Below are positions 1-10,784 of a stretch of DNA of 64,000 bases, one piece after another. The translations under genes and the position numbers were made by a program. Positions within the stretch are counted from its first letter, which is position 1. Every line of letters starts with the position of its first letter. The stretch comes from an uncultured Halobacteriovorax sp. (GTDB taxonomy: Bacteria > Bdellovibrionota > Bacteriovoracia > Bacteriovoracales > Bacteriovoracaceae): contig CAJXVS010000009.1 in the NCBI GenBank assembly GCA_913061265.1, forward strand, positions 62,001 to 126,000. Direction: 5' to 3'. The notes under the pieces were generated by a model. That model saw only the letters and a program-made list of their open reading frames with translations, was not told the origin of the DNA and made no database searches.

Positions 1-2
1 CG

Positions 3-3000
3 AATAAAGACTTAGGCTATGGTGGAAACCTTGGGCTTCCTAAGAAAAAGAATACTGATACTGCTCAAGATAATAATAGTAATGACAATAAGATAAACAC
101 CAACGGTGGAACAGGTGAATCATCACCTACTGTAACCGGTACGGTTCCAGCTCTTTTAGGATCGATTGCCAAAATACCAAGCTTTCAAATTCTTGGTTCA
201 GCTCAGGCAGCCGTATGTACTACCCCTTCAGTTCAGATCTTTGATCTTGAGAGTATGACGGTCTTAGCTGACAATCCTATTGGGGCTGAAGGTCTTGATG
301 CCACCACTAAGTTCACTTTTGATCCCTCAGCAATTGGTATCGATCTCACAACTCCTACAAGGTATATGCTTCGGACTACTGGTTGTTCAGTTAACTTTGA
401 AAGGATTATTACTAGTTTCTATACAAATCAAGCAATGGGCCCGGCGACGACTCTTATCTCTAATACTATCTATGCCGCCATCTCAATTCCCTATGCGGAT
501 ATTGATACGGCCAAGTTTGCAGCGGCCACGGTCATCTTAGAGTCTGTGACTAGTGACACTGATAATCTAGATCAAGTCTATGCAAGTTTAACAGCCTCTA
601 CTGAAGCAACCACTAAGTTTAATGAAGCCTTTGGAGTAACGCCGCCAGTTCTAGCAGAGTCTGCTCCTAAGATCTCAAACAATTCGATCCCAACGTCACT
701 CCAAGAAAAAACAGCTGGAAGCTTCTCTGTCTCGGCCGCTCACTGGAAACCAACCTACACAGTGGCTTATGAGTGGTATGTCGATAGTGTTCTTATCTCA
801 AATCTTTCGACAGCCAGTTTTACTCCAAGCGCTAATTCAAAAGCGACAGTAAGCCTGGATGTTTATGTCGGGATGAAAAATGGTGGCGATTCAAATGTAA
901 ATAGATCAAAGCCATATCATAACTTTTCAGTTACCATTCCTGTCACTAATGATTTTCCAGCAACGGCCATGCCTTATGTTTTAAATGCTGGAACAACAAA
1001 CCCAACTAATACTTTAGCGATCAACTTAGATCTAACGACGGGGACTCTTGGCGGCGGGGTCTATTCAAATTGTGAAAGCTTTACTAACTTTGCCATCACT
1101 GAAAATGGAACCTCTCCCGTTTCTGGAGATTTTACCAATACATGCTCAAGCGCTACCCCTCAGGTCTTTCCACACACCTTAGTTAATACTGCTGATGGAC
1201 CAATCACTATAAAGATATGGGGGAAGGATGAGAGAGGCTTGCAATCTTCTTCTGAAGATCTTGTCATAACTCTCGATAGAACCGATCCTGTTATTTCATA
1301 CGCTGGGCTTCAGGCCAATTATAGATCCGATAGAAGTACGACCTTCAATTGGACCTTAACTGAAGTCAATGCAGGTGGAAGTCAAAACTTTAACCTGCAA
1401 TTCTATGATGGAACTTCTTGGAGCGCTCTTCCTAATGTGTCAGTCACTGATGGAGTTAACTCAGGGACAGCCTATTCCACTACTTTTACACTACCGAACC
1501 TCAATACGACATCTGCTAAGTTGAGGATTGCTTATACTGACTTAGCTGGCAACGCCATCACTCAAGACTCAGCAGACTTTGGAATTCAAGCTCCTATTCT
1601 AGGGATAACTCCTAGTCCTCATAACTATGGATCTGTTTTTAATAAGGCCAATAGCGCGGATACAAACTTTACAGTTTCTAACTCAGGAGTTGTAGCAGCC
1701 GATAGCTGTACAATAGCAAGCTTATCAGGGGCCAATGTTTCAGAATTTAGTATATCAACAGATAATTGTGGAACTAACGACCTGGCAGCCTCAGGAAGTT
1801 GTAGCATCTTAGTCAAGGCCATTCCTACGACTAAGGGAGCGAAGACAGCTAGCCTCAATTGGACTTGTGGCTCTGATTCAATAAGTTCGAGCCTAAGTTA
1901 TACTTCAATCAATAATCAGCCTACTTCCGCCGGAACAGAATCTTTTATCACAAACGAAGATACTGCCCTTAATTTTAATATAGCTGCAGGAAATGATATT
2001 GATGGAGACACAATAACCTATTCAATTGTCTCTAATCCTTCTAATGGTGTTCTTAGTAATTGTATGGCCTCTAATGGTGATCTCAATTGTGACTACGCAC
2101 CAAATACTAACTATAACGGAAGTGATAGTTTTATCTATAGAGTCCATGATGGATCTGCTTATAGTGTCGCTAATACAACAGTTAATTTCACAGTCAATTC
2201 AATCAATGATGCTCCAACCGTTCCTACCACTCAATCAGTGGGAACAAGTGAAGACACCGCTGTTAATTTTAACTTGAATGCGGGCTCTGATGTTGATGCT
2301 GATACTCTTAGTTATATCATCGTCACTTCAACATCAAACGGATCTTTAAGCTGTACAGGTGGAACCTCAACGGCCTGTACCTACACTCCTAATTTAAACT
2401 TCAATGGCGTTGATAACTTCACTTATAAAGTTAACGACGGAACCGTTGATTCAAATACGGCAGCAGTAACAATTAGTATTTCTTCAACGAATGATGCTCC
2501 GGTTATGGCATCAAATCAGTTCGAAACAACAAATGAAGATACTCTTGTTAGTTTTACTCTAGGCGGCGCCACAGATATTGATGTCCCTTCTCAAACAATA
2601 AGCTATAAGGTTATCACGGCTCCTACAAATGGAACCCTTACTAATTGTATTACCACTGGTGGCTATTCTTCTGATGTGACTTGTGATTACACACCAAACG
2701 CTAACTATAATGGAAGTGACAGCTTTACATACAAATCTTATGACGGAATTGTTGAATCTTCAACAGCAGCAACAGTTAGTTTTTCAATTGCTGCCATTAA
2801 TGATGCCCCAACCGTAACCACTCCTCAGGCGCAAGTCACTAATGAAGATACGGCCTTAAACTTTAACCTCGGAACTGGGGTCGACATAGAAGGCTCTACC
2901 CTAACTTATTCTGTGATTGCTACTACAACAAGTGGGGCTCTTTCTTGTACCGGTGGAACTTCAACCGCTTGTACTTATACGCCAAGTGCTAACTTCAATG

Positions 3001-6000
3001 GCGCTGACTCTTTCACTTATAAAACAAATGATGGTTCACTAGATTCAAATACGGCCACAGTAAATATCACAGTTAATTCAATCAATGATGTCCCTACTCT
3101 TGTAGGCCCTCAAGCAGAAAGCACTAATGAAGACATTGTCCTTAATTTTAATTTGGATGCTGGAACAGATCTAGATGGTGATACCTTAAGCTATATTATC
3201 GTAGGCGCCGTTAGTAATGGTGGACTTAGTTGTACTGGCGGAACTTCAAGAGCTTGTGTCTACACACCTAACGCTAATTTTAATGGAAGTGATAGTTTTA
3301 CTTATAAAGTAAATGACGGAACGGCAGATTCAAATACAATCACCGTCAATATAACTGTTAATTCTATTAATGATAGCCCCATATTAACAGGACCACAGTC
3401 TCAGTCAGTTAACGAAGATATCCTTCTTAGCTTTAACTTAGATGCGGCCACTGATGTTGATCTCGACGCTCAAACCTATAGCGTTGTCTCAAATGTCTCT
3501 AATGGCGTCTTAACTTGTACTGGTGGAGCTTCAAGAGCTTGTACTTATCAAGGGAATGCTAATTTTAATGGGGCTGACTCTTTTACTTATAAATCTAATG
3601 ATGGAACTGTTGATTCAAATACAGTCACAGTTAATATCACTGTCAATTCAATCAATGATGCTCCCGTTCTTGCAACTCCTCAAGCCCAGTCAACAAATGA
3701 AGATATCGTCTTAAACTTTAGCCTTGGGTCGGCAACAGACGTTGATGGAGATGCTCAAACTTATTCAGTTGTCAGCACAACATCAAACGGATCTCTAAGC
3801 TGTACCGGTGGCGCCTCAACGAGCTGTACCTATACTCCTGGTGCTAACTTCTTTGGATCAGATTCTTTTACTTATAAATCAAATGATGGAACTGTTGATT
3901 CTAATACGGCAACTGTAAATATAACGGTCAACTCGATCAACGATGCTCCTGTTCTAACCGGACCTCAGTCTCAGAGCACAAATGAAGACATCGTCCTTAA
4001 TTTTAACCTCGGTACTGCAGCTGACGTTGACGGTGATACTCAGTCTTATAGTGTTGTTTCAACAACATCTAATGGTAGCTTAAGCTGTACCGGTGGAGCT
4101 TCAACAAGTTGCTCTTATACGCCAAGTGCCAATTTCAATGGCGCTGACTCTTTTACCTATAAATCAAACGACGGAACTGTTGATTCAAATACAGTAACTG
4201 TGAATATAACAGTAAACGCCGTAAACGACGCCCCTACTCTTGCAACTCCTCAAGCCCAGTCAACTAACGAAGACATTGTCTTAAACTTTAATCTTGGAAC
4301 GGCCACAGACGTTGACGGAGACGCGCAAACCTATTCAGTAGTTAGTACCACCTCAAATGGCGCTTTAAGTTGTACCGGAGGAGCTTCGACAAGTTGTACT
4401 TATACTCCTAGTGCAAATTTCTTTGGCTCTGATTCATTTACTTACAAATCAAACGATGGAACCGTTGATTCAAATACGGCAACAGTTAATATCACCGTCA
4501 ACTCAGTCAACGACGCTCCAGTCCTCACGGGACCTCAGGCACAAAGCACTAACGAAGATATTGTTCTTAACTTCAACCTAGGTGTGGCCACTGATGTTGA
4601 CGGAGACACTCAATCTTATAGTGTTGTTTCAACATCTACTAATGGAAGCTTAAGCTGTACTGGCGGAGCTTCAACAAGTTGTTCGTACACGCCTAACGCG
4701 AATTTTAATGGCTCTGATTCTTTTACTTATAAATCAAATGACGGAACAGTTGATTCAAATACAGTCACTATTAATATAACCGTTAACGCTATTAATGATG
4801 CTCCGACGCTAGTTAGCACTCAATCAGAAACAACTAATGAAGATACCAATAAGATCTTCCTCCTAGGGATTGGCTCAGACATTGAAGGCGATACTCTAAG
4901 CTATATTGTTGTTTCGACACCAACTAATGGTGGAATCAGTTGTGTTGGCGGAACTTCAAGAACTTGTACTTACACTCCAAACTTAAATTATAATGGAACT
5001 GACACATTTACCTATAAAGTGAATGATGGAAGCTTAGATTCAAATATTGCTACTGTAACCATGACTATTGATGCGGTTAATGATGCTCCTGTTCTAAGCA
5101 CACCTCAGGCCCAATCGACTAATGAAGATATCGCTCTAAACTTTAACTTAGGATCGGCAACAGACGTCGATGCTGACGCTCAAACTTATTCAGTAGTAAG
5201 CACGACAACGAACGGAGCTCTTAGCTGTACTGGCGGCGCTTCAACAAGTTGTACCTATACACCTAACCTTAACTTTAACGGCGCTGATTCATTTACCTAT
5301 AAATCTAATGACGGAACTGTTGATTCAAATACAGCGACTGTTAATATTACTGTCAACGCAGTTAACGACGCTCCAACACTAGCGGCAACTCAAAGCGTTT
5401 CAACCAATGAAGATACTGTGCTTAACTTTAGTTTAACTGCTGGAGCTGATGTTGAAGGCTCAAGCCTAACTTATACAACACTTTCTTCTCCAATTAATGG
5501 AGGCCTCAGTTGTACTGGTGGAACTTCAAGAGCCTGTGTTTATACTCCTGATGCGAATTACAATGGGACAGATACTTTTACTTATAAAGTTAATGATGGC
5601 GCTCTTGATTCAACAACGGCCACTGTCACTATCACCATAAACCCAGTCAACGACGCTCCTGTATTAGCTTCTCCTCAATCAGGTTCTACTAATGAAGATG
5701 TTGTTCTTAACTTTAACTTTGCTGCAGCCAGTGATCTTGAAGGCGACTCTCAAACCTATACTGTAGTAAGCACAACAACAAATGGATCTTTAAGTTGCAC
5801 TGGTGGCGCCTCTACCGCTTGTACATATACTCCAAACGCTAACTACAATGGATCCGACTCATTTACTTATAAATCTAATGATGGCGCTCTTGATTCAAAT
5901 ACAGCGACTTTTAACCTAACAATAAATGCTATTAACGACGCCCCTGTCATGGTGGCCGATCAAAGCCTTAGTGTTAACGATAATACGGCCACTAACTTTA

Positions 6001-9000
6001 GCCTCTCGGGGGCAACTGATATTGATGTGCCAGCGCAGACTCTTACTTATAAAGTCATCTCAGCTCCAACAAATGGAACTCTAACTAATTGTATAACCAC
6101 TGGCGGTTATTCTTCAGACGTGACTTGTACCTATACCGCCAATACTAATTATAATGGTAGTGATAGTTTTACCTATTTGGCCAACGACGGGGTTGTAGAT
6201 TCAATTGCAACAAAGACTGTTAGCTTTACTGTAACTGACGTGACTCCTCCGAGCGCTCCTTCAGTTACCCTTGCTAGTGCTCAGTATACAAGTGCTCAGG
6301 CTTCAACTTATACAGCCAGCACTTGTACGGATAATCCTTTTATTTATTTTAACGAAGGAACAGCTCCTGCTGCTGGCGCAGCCGGATGGCAGGCCTGTTC
6401 AACGACAGCGGCTGCTCTAACTTATACTCTTAGTGCCAGTGATGCTGTAAAAGCGGTCAAGGTATGGTCAAAAGATCCAAACGGGAATGTCTCTACAGCC
6501 GCTACTACTGTAAATGTTAATTACGATACAACTAACCCAGCTTTTGGAATTACCACTCCTACTATTGTTCAAGGTGGGGCCAGCTATAACTTTAACTGGA
6601 CTCTTACTGATGCTAGTACCAGTTCTGCTCAAAGCTTTTCCATTGATTATTATAATGGTTCAGCCTGGTCAAACGCTGTTGCCACACAGACCGCTTCAAA
6701 TGGTCCTTTAACAACAGCTGCCTTTAGCCAAAATTATACAGTCTCAAGTGTGAACACTACGGCAGCAAGATTCAGAGTTAACTTTACCGATCTTGCTGGA
6801 AACTCTAACTCTATCCAGTCAGGAACCTTTGAGATTGATTCAATCGCTCCGGCCATTGCGATCTCTACTCCAGCCGCAAGTTCATACCATCAATCAAGTT
6901 TAACTATGACGGGAACTTGTGAAACCGGCGCAGATGTTAACTTCTCTGGAGATATCCAAGCCGCCTTCTCACTCACTTGTGCTGGTGGAGCTTTTTCTCA
7001 GTTATTAAACCTTTCTGATAATGATGGAAATAAAACAATTACTCTGACTCATACAGACCCTGCTGGAAATCAAAGCACAACCAATAGAACCTTTATCCGT
7101 GATGAAGTTCCTCCTTCAATGGCCAAGACAACTGGGGCCAACCCAGGTTTTACAGGGGCGAATAACTTCTCATGGGGCGGAACTTGTGAAGGCAATTATA
7201 CTATTAATGTAACTGGAGACGAGACCACAAGCTTTGCTTGTAGCGCTGGATCTTGGTCATGGACAACGGCTGATAAATTAGTTGATGGAACCTTTAATTA
7301 TAGCCTCTCTCAAACTGATGGTGCCGGAAATACTTCAACTCCTTTTTCATTAAGTTGGGAAAGAGATGGAACTCCTCCTCCTTTTACTATTTCATCTCCT
7401 ATTACAGTGGCTTCCTCAGGAACTGGGGCCTTAACCAATAACTCAGACTCTATTGTCATCTCTGGTAACTGCGAAGGAACAAACTCTATTGCTATTACTG
7501 GAATTGTTACCACGGCCACAAGTTGTTCATCTGGTTCATGGTCATACACAACCCCAACTGTTTCAACTGATGCCACTCGCGGCTATACCTTTACTCAATC
7601 TGATAGCGCCTCAAATACTTCTTTTGTGATTGTTAACTGGACTAGAGATACGACAGGACCTGCTCTAACTCTTACTTCTAATTTAGAAAAAAGTAACACA
7701 GGCACAGTTAGTTTTGGTGGCGGTTGTGAAGATGGACTCTCCATTGTTGTATCAGGATCTGAGGCTTCATCAGCTACTTGTAATACAGGTGCTTGGACTT
7801 GGACCACAGCCTCTCAATCAGTTGATGCTACCAGGAGCTATACCTTTACCCAAACAAATGCTGTTCCTAACTCAACTGTCATTAGTGCTGATTGGATTAG
7901 AGAAACTGATGCACCAACTATTTCCGCCTTCTCAACCTCTGCCGCCAATCCAACTAAGAACGCAAATGTTCCTATAAGCATGACGGCAACTAGTCAAAAT
8001 ACTGCAGTAAACTTATCGCATATCTGTATTAAAACGAATGATAATGTACAGCCAATTGATACAGATACTTGCTGGGTTACTATCAACGGTCCAGCAGTAG
8101 GTTTACCTCTAGCTCAAACCCTAAATCTAAGTGAACAGTATTTTCATCTTTTAGGCTGGACTCCTAATACAACTCTTTCAGCTACGGCCTGGGTTAAGGA
8201 TGAGGCTAAGAATATTTCAAACTTAACAAATGCAAGCCTTGGAACTGATGGTGTTGATAAATTTGACCGCATTTATGATCCAGGTTCTCCGCCACTAGTT
8301 TCAGATGTCATTGCTGCTAATATTCCTAATGCACCAAACCCTCCCACAAGAGCGCAAGCGGAAGTGGCTGCAGGATCTGATGTTTATATTAGATGGATCG
8401 CTACTGATGACGTTGCCTTCCCTGCTGGAACCGTCTCACTTTATTATTCTACTGATGAGATTAACTTTACTCAAATTGGAGGGGCTGAATCCCTTAACCA
8501 TTTAACTAATTACGGCTGTACTGGATATACCTTACAGGCCAATGAAGGTTGTTTTAAATGGACTGGTGGATCTCCTTTAAATACTAGTTATAAGATTAGA
8601 GTTAAAGCAACTGACTCAACGGCTATTAGTTCGCAAATGATTTCTAATCCGCTGAACTCAGGGCTTATCAAGATTATCGCTGGAAACACAGAAGCTGGTC
8701 TTGGTGGATCAGCAGTAACGGCCATGTTTTTTACAAGAAAGTCAGGATCTGAGTCAGATCCAGGAACCTTAGTTGTGGCCAATGATGGACGAATCTTCTT
8801 TAACGATTATAAACGAGGGATCCTTCAAGTTGATCCTAACGATGGCAAGCAAAAGATCTTCATTGCTAATACGGGAACCAGCACAGGTGATGGTGGTCCA
8901 GCCGTCAATGCGACTCTTAACTATGGAGTTAAGATGGCCCTTGATTTTCAAAACCGTCTTTTAATTATGGATAGAAACCGAATTAGGCGAGTAGACCTCA

Positions 9001-10784
9001 ATGTCCCTACTCCGAATATTGAAACCATTATTGGTGGTGGCGCTCAGACTGGAGACACTGTTGTTAACCCTCTTGATCTCTCTATTTATAGTCATTCAAC
9101 TAATTCTTGGACTGCTAGAGGGATGACTTTCTTTGCTACTCCTAATGGTGATATCTATTTTCATTCTGATTACGCTTTAAAGAACAACACTGATCCAACT
9201 TATAGACTTAGAAAATTTAATGCTGCTACCGGACAGATTGAATCTAAGTACCTTACAGGAAATGGTCATGGATGGATCTCAACTCAAGACCTCTCAAAAT
9301 GCCGAATGATGAGCCCCGGTCTAAGGTACGATCCTACGAACTCTCAGATTACGGGAGTTACTGCAATAACGAGAAATGCTTCAAGCTACCCTGGCTGTGA
9401 AACCACAACTGAAAGGTACTCAAGAAGTTATTTTGACCCAACGACGTTTGCGACTCTCCCTACTCAGTTAGATGATTCTTACCGCTACTATAGATACTTT
9501 CATATGAATGGTATGGACGGAAATGTTTATGTCATCGTTGATAGAAACTATATCAATAGAGTTAACTTTGATGGCTCTTATACGAGAGTTTTAGGACAAG
9601 GAACAAGAGGACACTGTGAAGATGGTGTTGCTAACCTTTCTTGTAAGATGGATATTCAAGATCTCTTTGTTACATCCACTGGTAAGTTCTATTTTACAGA
9701 TAGAGGACAGATCAGAACTATTGATAGTAGTGGAAACGTAGTCACTCTCTTTGGGCAAAACCCTGGTTATGGAAATGGCGTCAATGCACTTAACTCGAGG
9801 TTTGATTCAATCAATACCTTAGCGCGATTAAACAATGGAAAGATCATTGTTGGCGATGCTACTTCTTATTATATTAAAGAATTTACTGTCGAAGGAAATA
9901 TCGACATCATTGCTGGAAATGGAAACTATCAAACTCAAGACACAACGACTCTGGCCACTGCTCAAGGTTTCTCAGACGCGACTTGGTGGCTAGCAGATAA
10001 AGCCACTGGAGAAATTTTTGTAAGGCGAAACTCAGAAGCCCGAATTGTAAAACTAAACCGTAGTACAAATAAATGGGATCCTATAACCGGTGGTGGTGCT
10101 AATGAGTTCTGGAATAATGATGGTCAGCTAGGAACAAGTAGAAGATCAAGTTCCAATCAAGGTCACTCACTTCCTATTGGCTATGATACTGCTACTAAGA
10201 AGCTATTAACCTCTAACATGAAATACAATTCAGCCGAAGCTCATTGGGAAGATTTTATGCTCAAGGAGTATGATGGAAATGATAGTTACAGACAATCTCA
10301 TATAGCCGGGACAAATGTTCCTGCGGAAACTTATGTGGGTGGTTACAATAGTATTTGCGCTGATGGTTCCGCCACTATTAACTGTAAGATGCCATATTGG
10401 GATAGTTGGGGCTTAAATAATTACTGGGATGCTGCTAATAACCGCTGGATAATGATGGCCATGTCACGAAATCCAGAGCGTGAGGTCTACTCAGTAACGC
10501 CTGGCGGGACGACTGATATTATTGCTAATTTTCCAAGAAATGTTGATGCTTCTGCCTTATGGGTCAAAGAAGGTGGAACCACTGATGTGGCCTATTATTG
10601 TTATGGTGCTAGGATCTACAAGCATAATATTACGACTAATACAGACCTTGGCGCTCTGCCTTGGCAGATGTCGAACCTCTCTTGCAAGGGCTATAAGATT
10701 GACTATAACCCAACCAATAATTCACTGATCTTTCCATTTGAACAAAATGGGTTGTATGGAGTTGGTGAGTACTTCCTACCTTAA
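3..10784 (+). CDS. Giant surface/adhesin-like repeat protein, 5' end outside window
   Basis: The frame is open from base 3, so the ATG at 255 is internal and the true start lies upstream. The visible part is about 3593 residues. Order: a low-complexity Asn/Gly/Thr linker (3-130); Ig-like modules; a choice-of-anchor-D/ASH-like module (about 1600-1870); 15 tandem cadherin/VCBS-like repeats (1917-6250); an Ig-like module resembling one before the array; four Cys-containing Ig-like modules with GTCE-type motifs (about 6840-7920); and a C-terminal NHL-type beta-propeller (about 8650-10770). Each central repeat has an NED[TI] start, a CTGG..C pair and a TVNITVN.INDAP end. Such proteins are usually secreted and serve adhesion or cell contact; the substrate cannot be read. 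The stop overlaps the convergent RNase G stop. No C-terminal membrane anchor is visible, so attachment, if any, would be N-terminal. Confidence 0.9.
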   Translation, partial: NKDLGYGGNLGLPKKKNTDTAQDNNSNDNKINTNGGTGESSPTVTGTVPALLGSIAKIPSFQILGSAQAAVCTTPSVQIFDLESMTVLADNPIGAEGLDATTKFTFDPSAIGIDLTTPTRYMLRTTGCSVNFERIITSFYTNQAMGPATTLISNTIYAAISIPYADIDTAKFAAATVILESVTSDTDNLDQVYASLTASTEATTKFNEAFGVTPPVLAESAPKISNNSIPTSLQEKTAGSFSVSAAHWKPTYTVAYEWYVDSVLISNLSTASFTPSANSKATVSLDVYVGMKNGGDSNVNRSKPYHNFSVTIPVTNDFPATAMPYVLNAGTTNPTNTLAINLDLTTGTLGGGVYSNCESFTNFAITENGTSPVSGDFTNTCSSATPQVFPHTLVNTADGPITIKIWGKDERGLQSSSEDLVITLDRTDPVISYAGLQANYRSDRSTTFNWTLTEVNAGGSQNFNLQFYDGTSWSALPNVSVTDGVNSGTAYSTTFTLPNLNTTSAKLRIAYTDLAGNAITQDSADFGIQAPILGITPSPHNYGSVFNKANSADTNFTVSNSGVVAADSCTIASLSGANVSEFSISTDNCGTNDLAASGSCSILVKAIPTTKGAKTASLNWTCGSDSISSSLSYTSINNQPTSAGTESFITNEDTALNFNIAAGNDIDGDTITYSIVSNPSNGVLSNCMASNGDLNCDYAPNTNYNGSDSFIYRVHDGSAYSVANTTVNFTVNSINDAPTVPTTQSVGTSEDTAVNFNLNAGSDVDADTLSYIIVTSTSNGSLSCTGGTSTACTYTPNLNFNGVDNFTYKVNDGTVDSNTAAVTISISSTNDAPVMASNQFETTNEDTLVSFTLGGATDIDVPSQTISYKVITAPTNGTLTNCITTGGYSSDVTCDYTPNANYNGSDSFTYKSYDGIVESSTAATVSFSIAAINDAPTVTTPQAQVTNEDTALNFNLGTGVDIEGSTLTYSVIATTTSGALSCTGGTSTACTYTPSANFNGADSFTYKTNDGSLDSNTATVNITVNSINDVPTLVGPQAESTNEDIVLNFNLDAGTDLDGDTLSYIIVGAVSNGGLSCTGGTSRACVYTPNANFNGSDSFTYKVNDGTADSNTITVNITVNSINDSPILTGPQSQSVNEDILLSFNLDAATDVDLDAQTYSVVSNVSNGVLTCTGGASRACTYQGNANFNGADSFTYKSNDGTVDSNTVTVNITVNSINDAPVLATPQAQSTNEDIVLNFSLGSATDVDGDAQTYSVVSTTSNGSLSCTGGASTSCTYTPGANFFGSDSFTYKSNDGTVDSNTATVNITVNSINDAPVLTGPQSQSTNEDIVLNFNLGTAADVDGDTQSYSVVSTTSNGSLSCTGGASTSCSYTPSANFNGADSFTYKSNDGTVDSNTVTVNITVNAVNDAPTLATPQAQSTNEDIVLNFNLGTATDVDGDAQTYSVVSTTSNGALSCTGGASTSCTYTPSANFFGSDSFTYKSNDGTVDSNTATVNITVNSVNDAPVLTGPQAQSTNEDIVLNFNLGVATDVDGDTQSYSVVSTSTNGSLSCTGGASTSCSYTPNANFNGSDSFTYKSNDGTVDSNTVTINITVNAINDAPTLVSTQSETTNEDTNKIFLLGIGSDIEGDTLSYIVVSTPTNGGISCVGGTSRTCTYTPNLNYNGTDTFTYKVNDGSLDSNIATVTMTIDAVNDAPVLSTPQAQSTNEDIALNFNLGSATDVDADAQTYSVVSTTTNGALSCTGGASTSCTYTPNLNFNGADSFTYKSNDGTVDSNTATVNITVNAVNDAPTLAATQSVSTNEDTVLNFSLTAGADVEGSSLTYTTLSSPINGGLSCTGGTSRACVYTPDANYNGTDTFTYKVNDGALDSTTATVTITINPVNDAPVLASPQSGSTNEDVVLNFNFAAASDLEGDSQTYTVVSTTTNGSLSCTGGASTACTYTPNANYNGSDSFTYKSNDGALDSNTATFNLTINAINDAPVMVADQSLSVNDNTATNFSLSGATDIDVPAQTLTYKVISAPTNGTLTNCITTGGYSSDVTCTYTANTNYNGSDSFTYLANDGVVDSIATKTVSFTVTDVTPPSAPSVTLASAQYTSAQASTYTASTCTDNPFIYFNEGTAPAAGAAGWQACSTTAAALTYTLSASDAVKAVKVWSKDPNGNVSTAATTVNVNYDTTNPAFGITTPTIVQGGASYNFNWTLTDASTSSAQSFSIDYYNGSAWSNAVATQTASNGPLTTAAFSQNYTVSSVNTTAARFRVNFTDLAGNSNSIQSGTFEIDSIAPAIAISTPAASSYHQSSLTMTGTCETGADVNFSGDIQAAFSLTCAGGAFSQLLNLSDNDGNKTITLTHTDPAGNQSTTNRTFIRDEVPPSMAKTTGANPGFTGANNFSWGGTCEGNYTINVTGDETTSFACSAGSWSWTTADKLVDGTFNYSLSQTDGAGNTSTPFSLSWERDGTPPPFTISSPITVASSGTGALTNNSDSIVISGNCEGTNSIAITGIVTTATSCSSGSWSYTTPTVSTDATRGYTFTQSDSASNTSFVIVNWTRDTTGPALTLTSNLEKSNTGTVSFGGGCEDGLSIVVSGSEASSATCNTGAWTWTTASQSVDATRSYTFTQTNAVPNSTVISADWIRETDAPTISAFSTSAANPTKNANVPISMTATSQNTAVNLSHICIKTNDNVQPIDTDTCWVTINGPAVGLPLAQTLNLSEQYFHLLGWTPNTTLSATAWVKDEAKNISNLTNASLGTDGVDKFDRIYDPGSPPLVSDVIAANIPNAPNPPTRAQAEVAAGSDVYIRWIATDDVAFPAGTVSLYYSTDEINFTQIGGAESLNHLTNYGCTGYTLQANEGCFKWTGGSPLNTSYKIRVKATDSTAISSQMISNPLNSGLIKIIAGNTEAGLGGSAVTAMFFTRKSGSESDPGTLVVANDGRIFFNDYKRGILQVDPNDGKQKIFIANTGTSTGDGGPAVNATLNYGVKMALDFQNRLLIMDRNRIRRVDLNVPTPNIETIIGGGAQTGDTVVNPLDLSIYSHSTNSWTARGMTFFATPNGDIYFHSDYALKNNTDPTYRLRKFNAATGQIESKYLTGNGHGWISTQDLSKCRMMSPGLRYDPTNSQITGVTAITRNASSYPGCETTTERYSRSYFDPTTFATLPTQLDDSYRYYRYFHMNGMDGNVYVIVDRNYINRVNFDGSYTRVLGQGTRGHCEDGVANLSCKMDIQDLFVTSTGKFYFTDRGQIRTIDSSGNVVTLFGQNPGYGNGVNALNSRFDSINTLARLNNGKIIVGDATSYYIKEFTVEGNIDIIAGNGNYQTQDTTTLATAQGFSDATWWLADKATGEIFVRRNSEARIVKLNRSTNKWDPITGGGANEFWNNDGQLGTSRRSSSNQGHSLPIGYDTATKKLLTSNMKYNSAEAHWEDFMLKEYDGNDSYRQSHIAGTNVPAETYVGGYNSICADGSATINCKMPYWDSWGLNNYWDAANNRWIMMAMSRNPEREVYSVTPGGTTDIIANFPRNVDASALWVKEGGTTDVAYYCYGARIYKHNITTNTDLGALPWQMSNLSCKGYKIDYNPTNNSLIFPFEQNGLYGVGEYFLP
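1917..6250 (+). repeat. 15 tandem ~95-residue cadherin/VCBS-like repeats inside the giant protein gene
   Basis: Fifteen in-frame units of about 285-310 bp. Most keep NED[TI], a CTGG[TA]S..C pair, YTP.[AL]N[FY].G.D.FTYK and a closing INDAP-like motif. Units 7 and 9 are nearly identical, as are 8 and 10, so a two-unit block has been duplicated. Units 3 and 15 share a longer variant with NCITTGGYSSDVTC. This is coding repeat, not CRISPR. The high nucleotide identity between units should make the array prone to copy-number change and assembly collapse. Confidence 0.9.

Noticed and set aside
255-257. ATG as the start of the giant repeat protein
   Set aside because: The frame is open back to base 3 with a continuous low-complexity linker and no signal peptide at the ATG, so the start lies outside the window.
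1917-6250. CRISPR-like regular repeat
   Set aside because: Repeats are about 285-310 bp, in frame and coding, with no short repeat/spacer structure.
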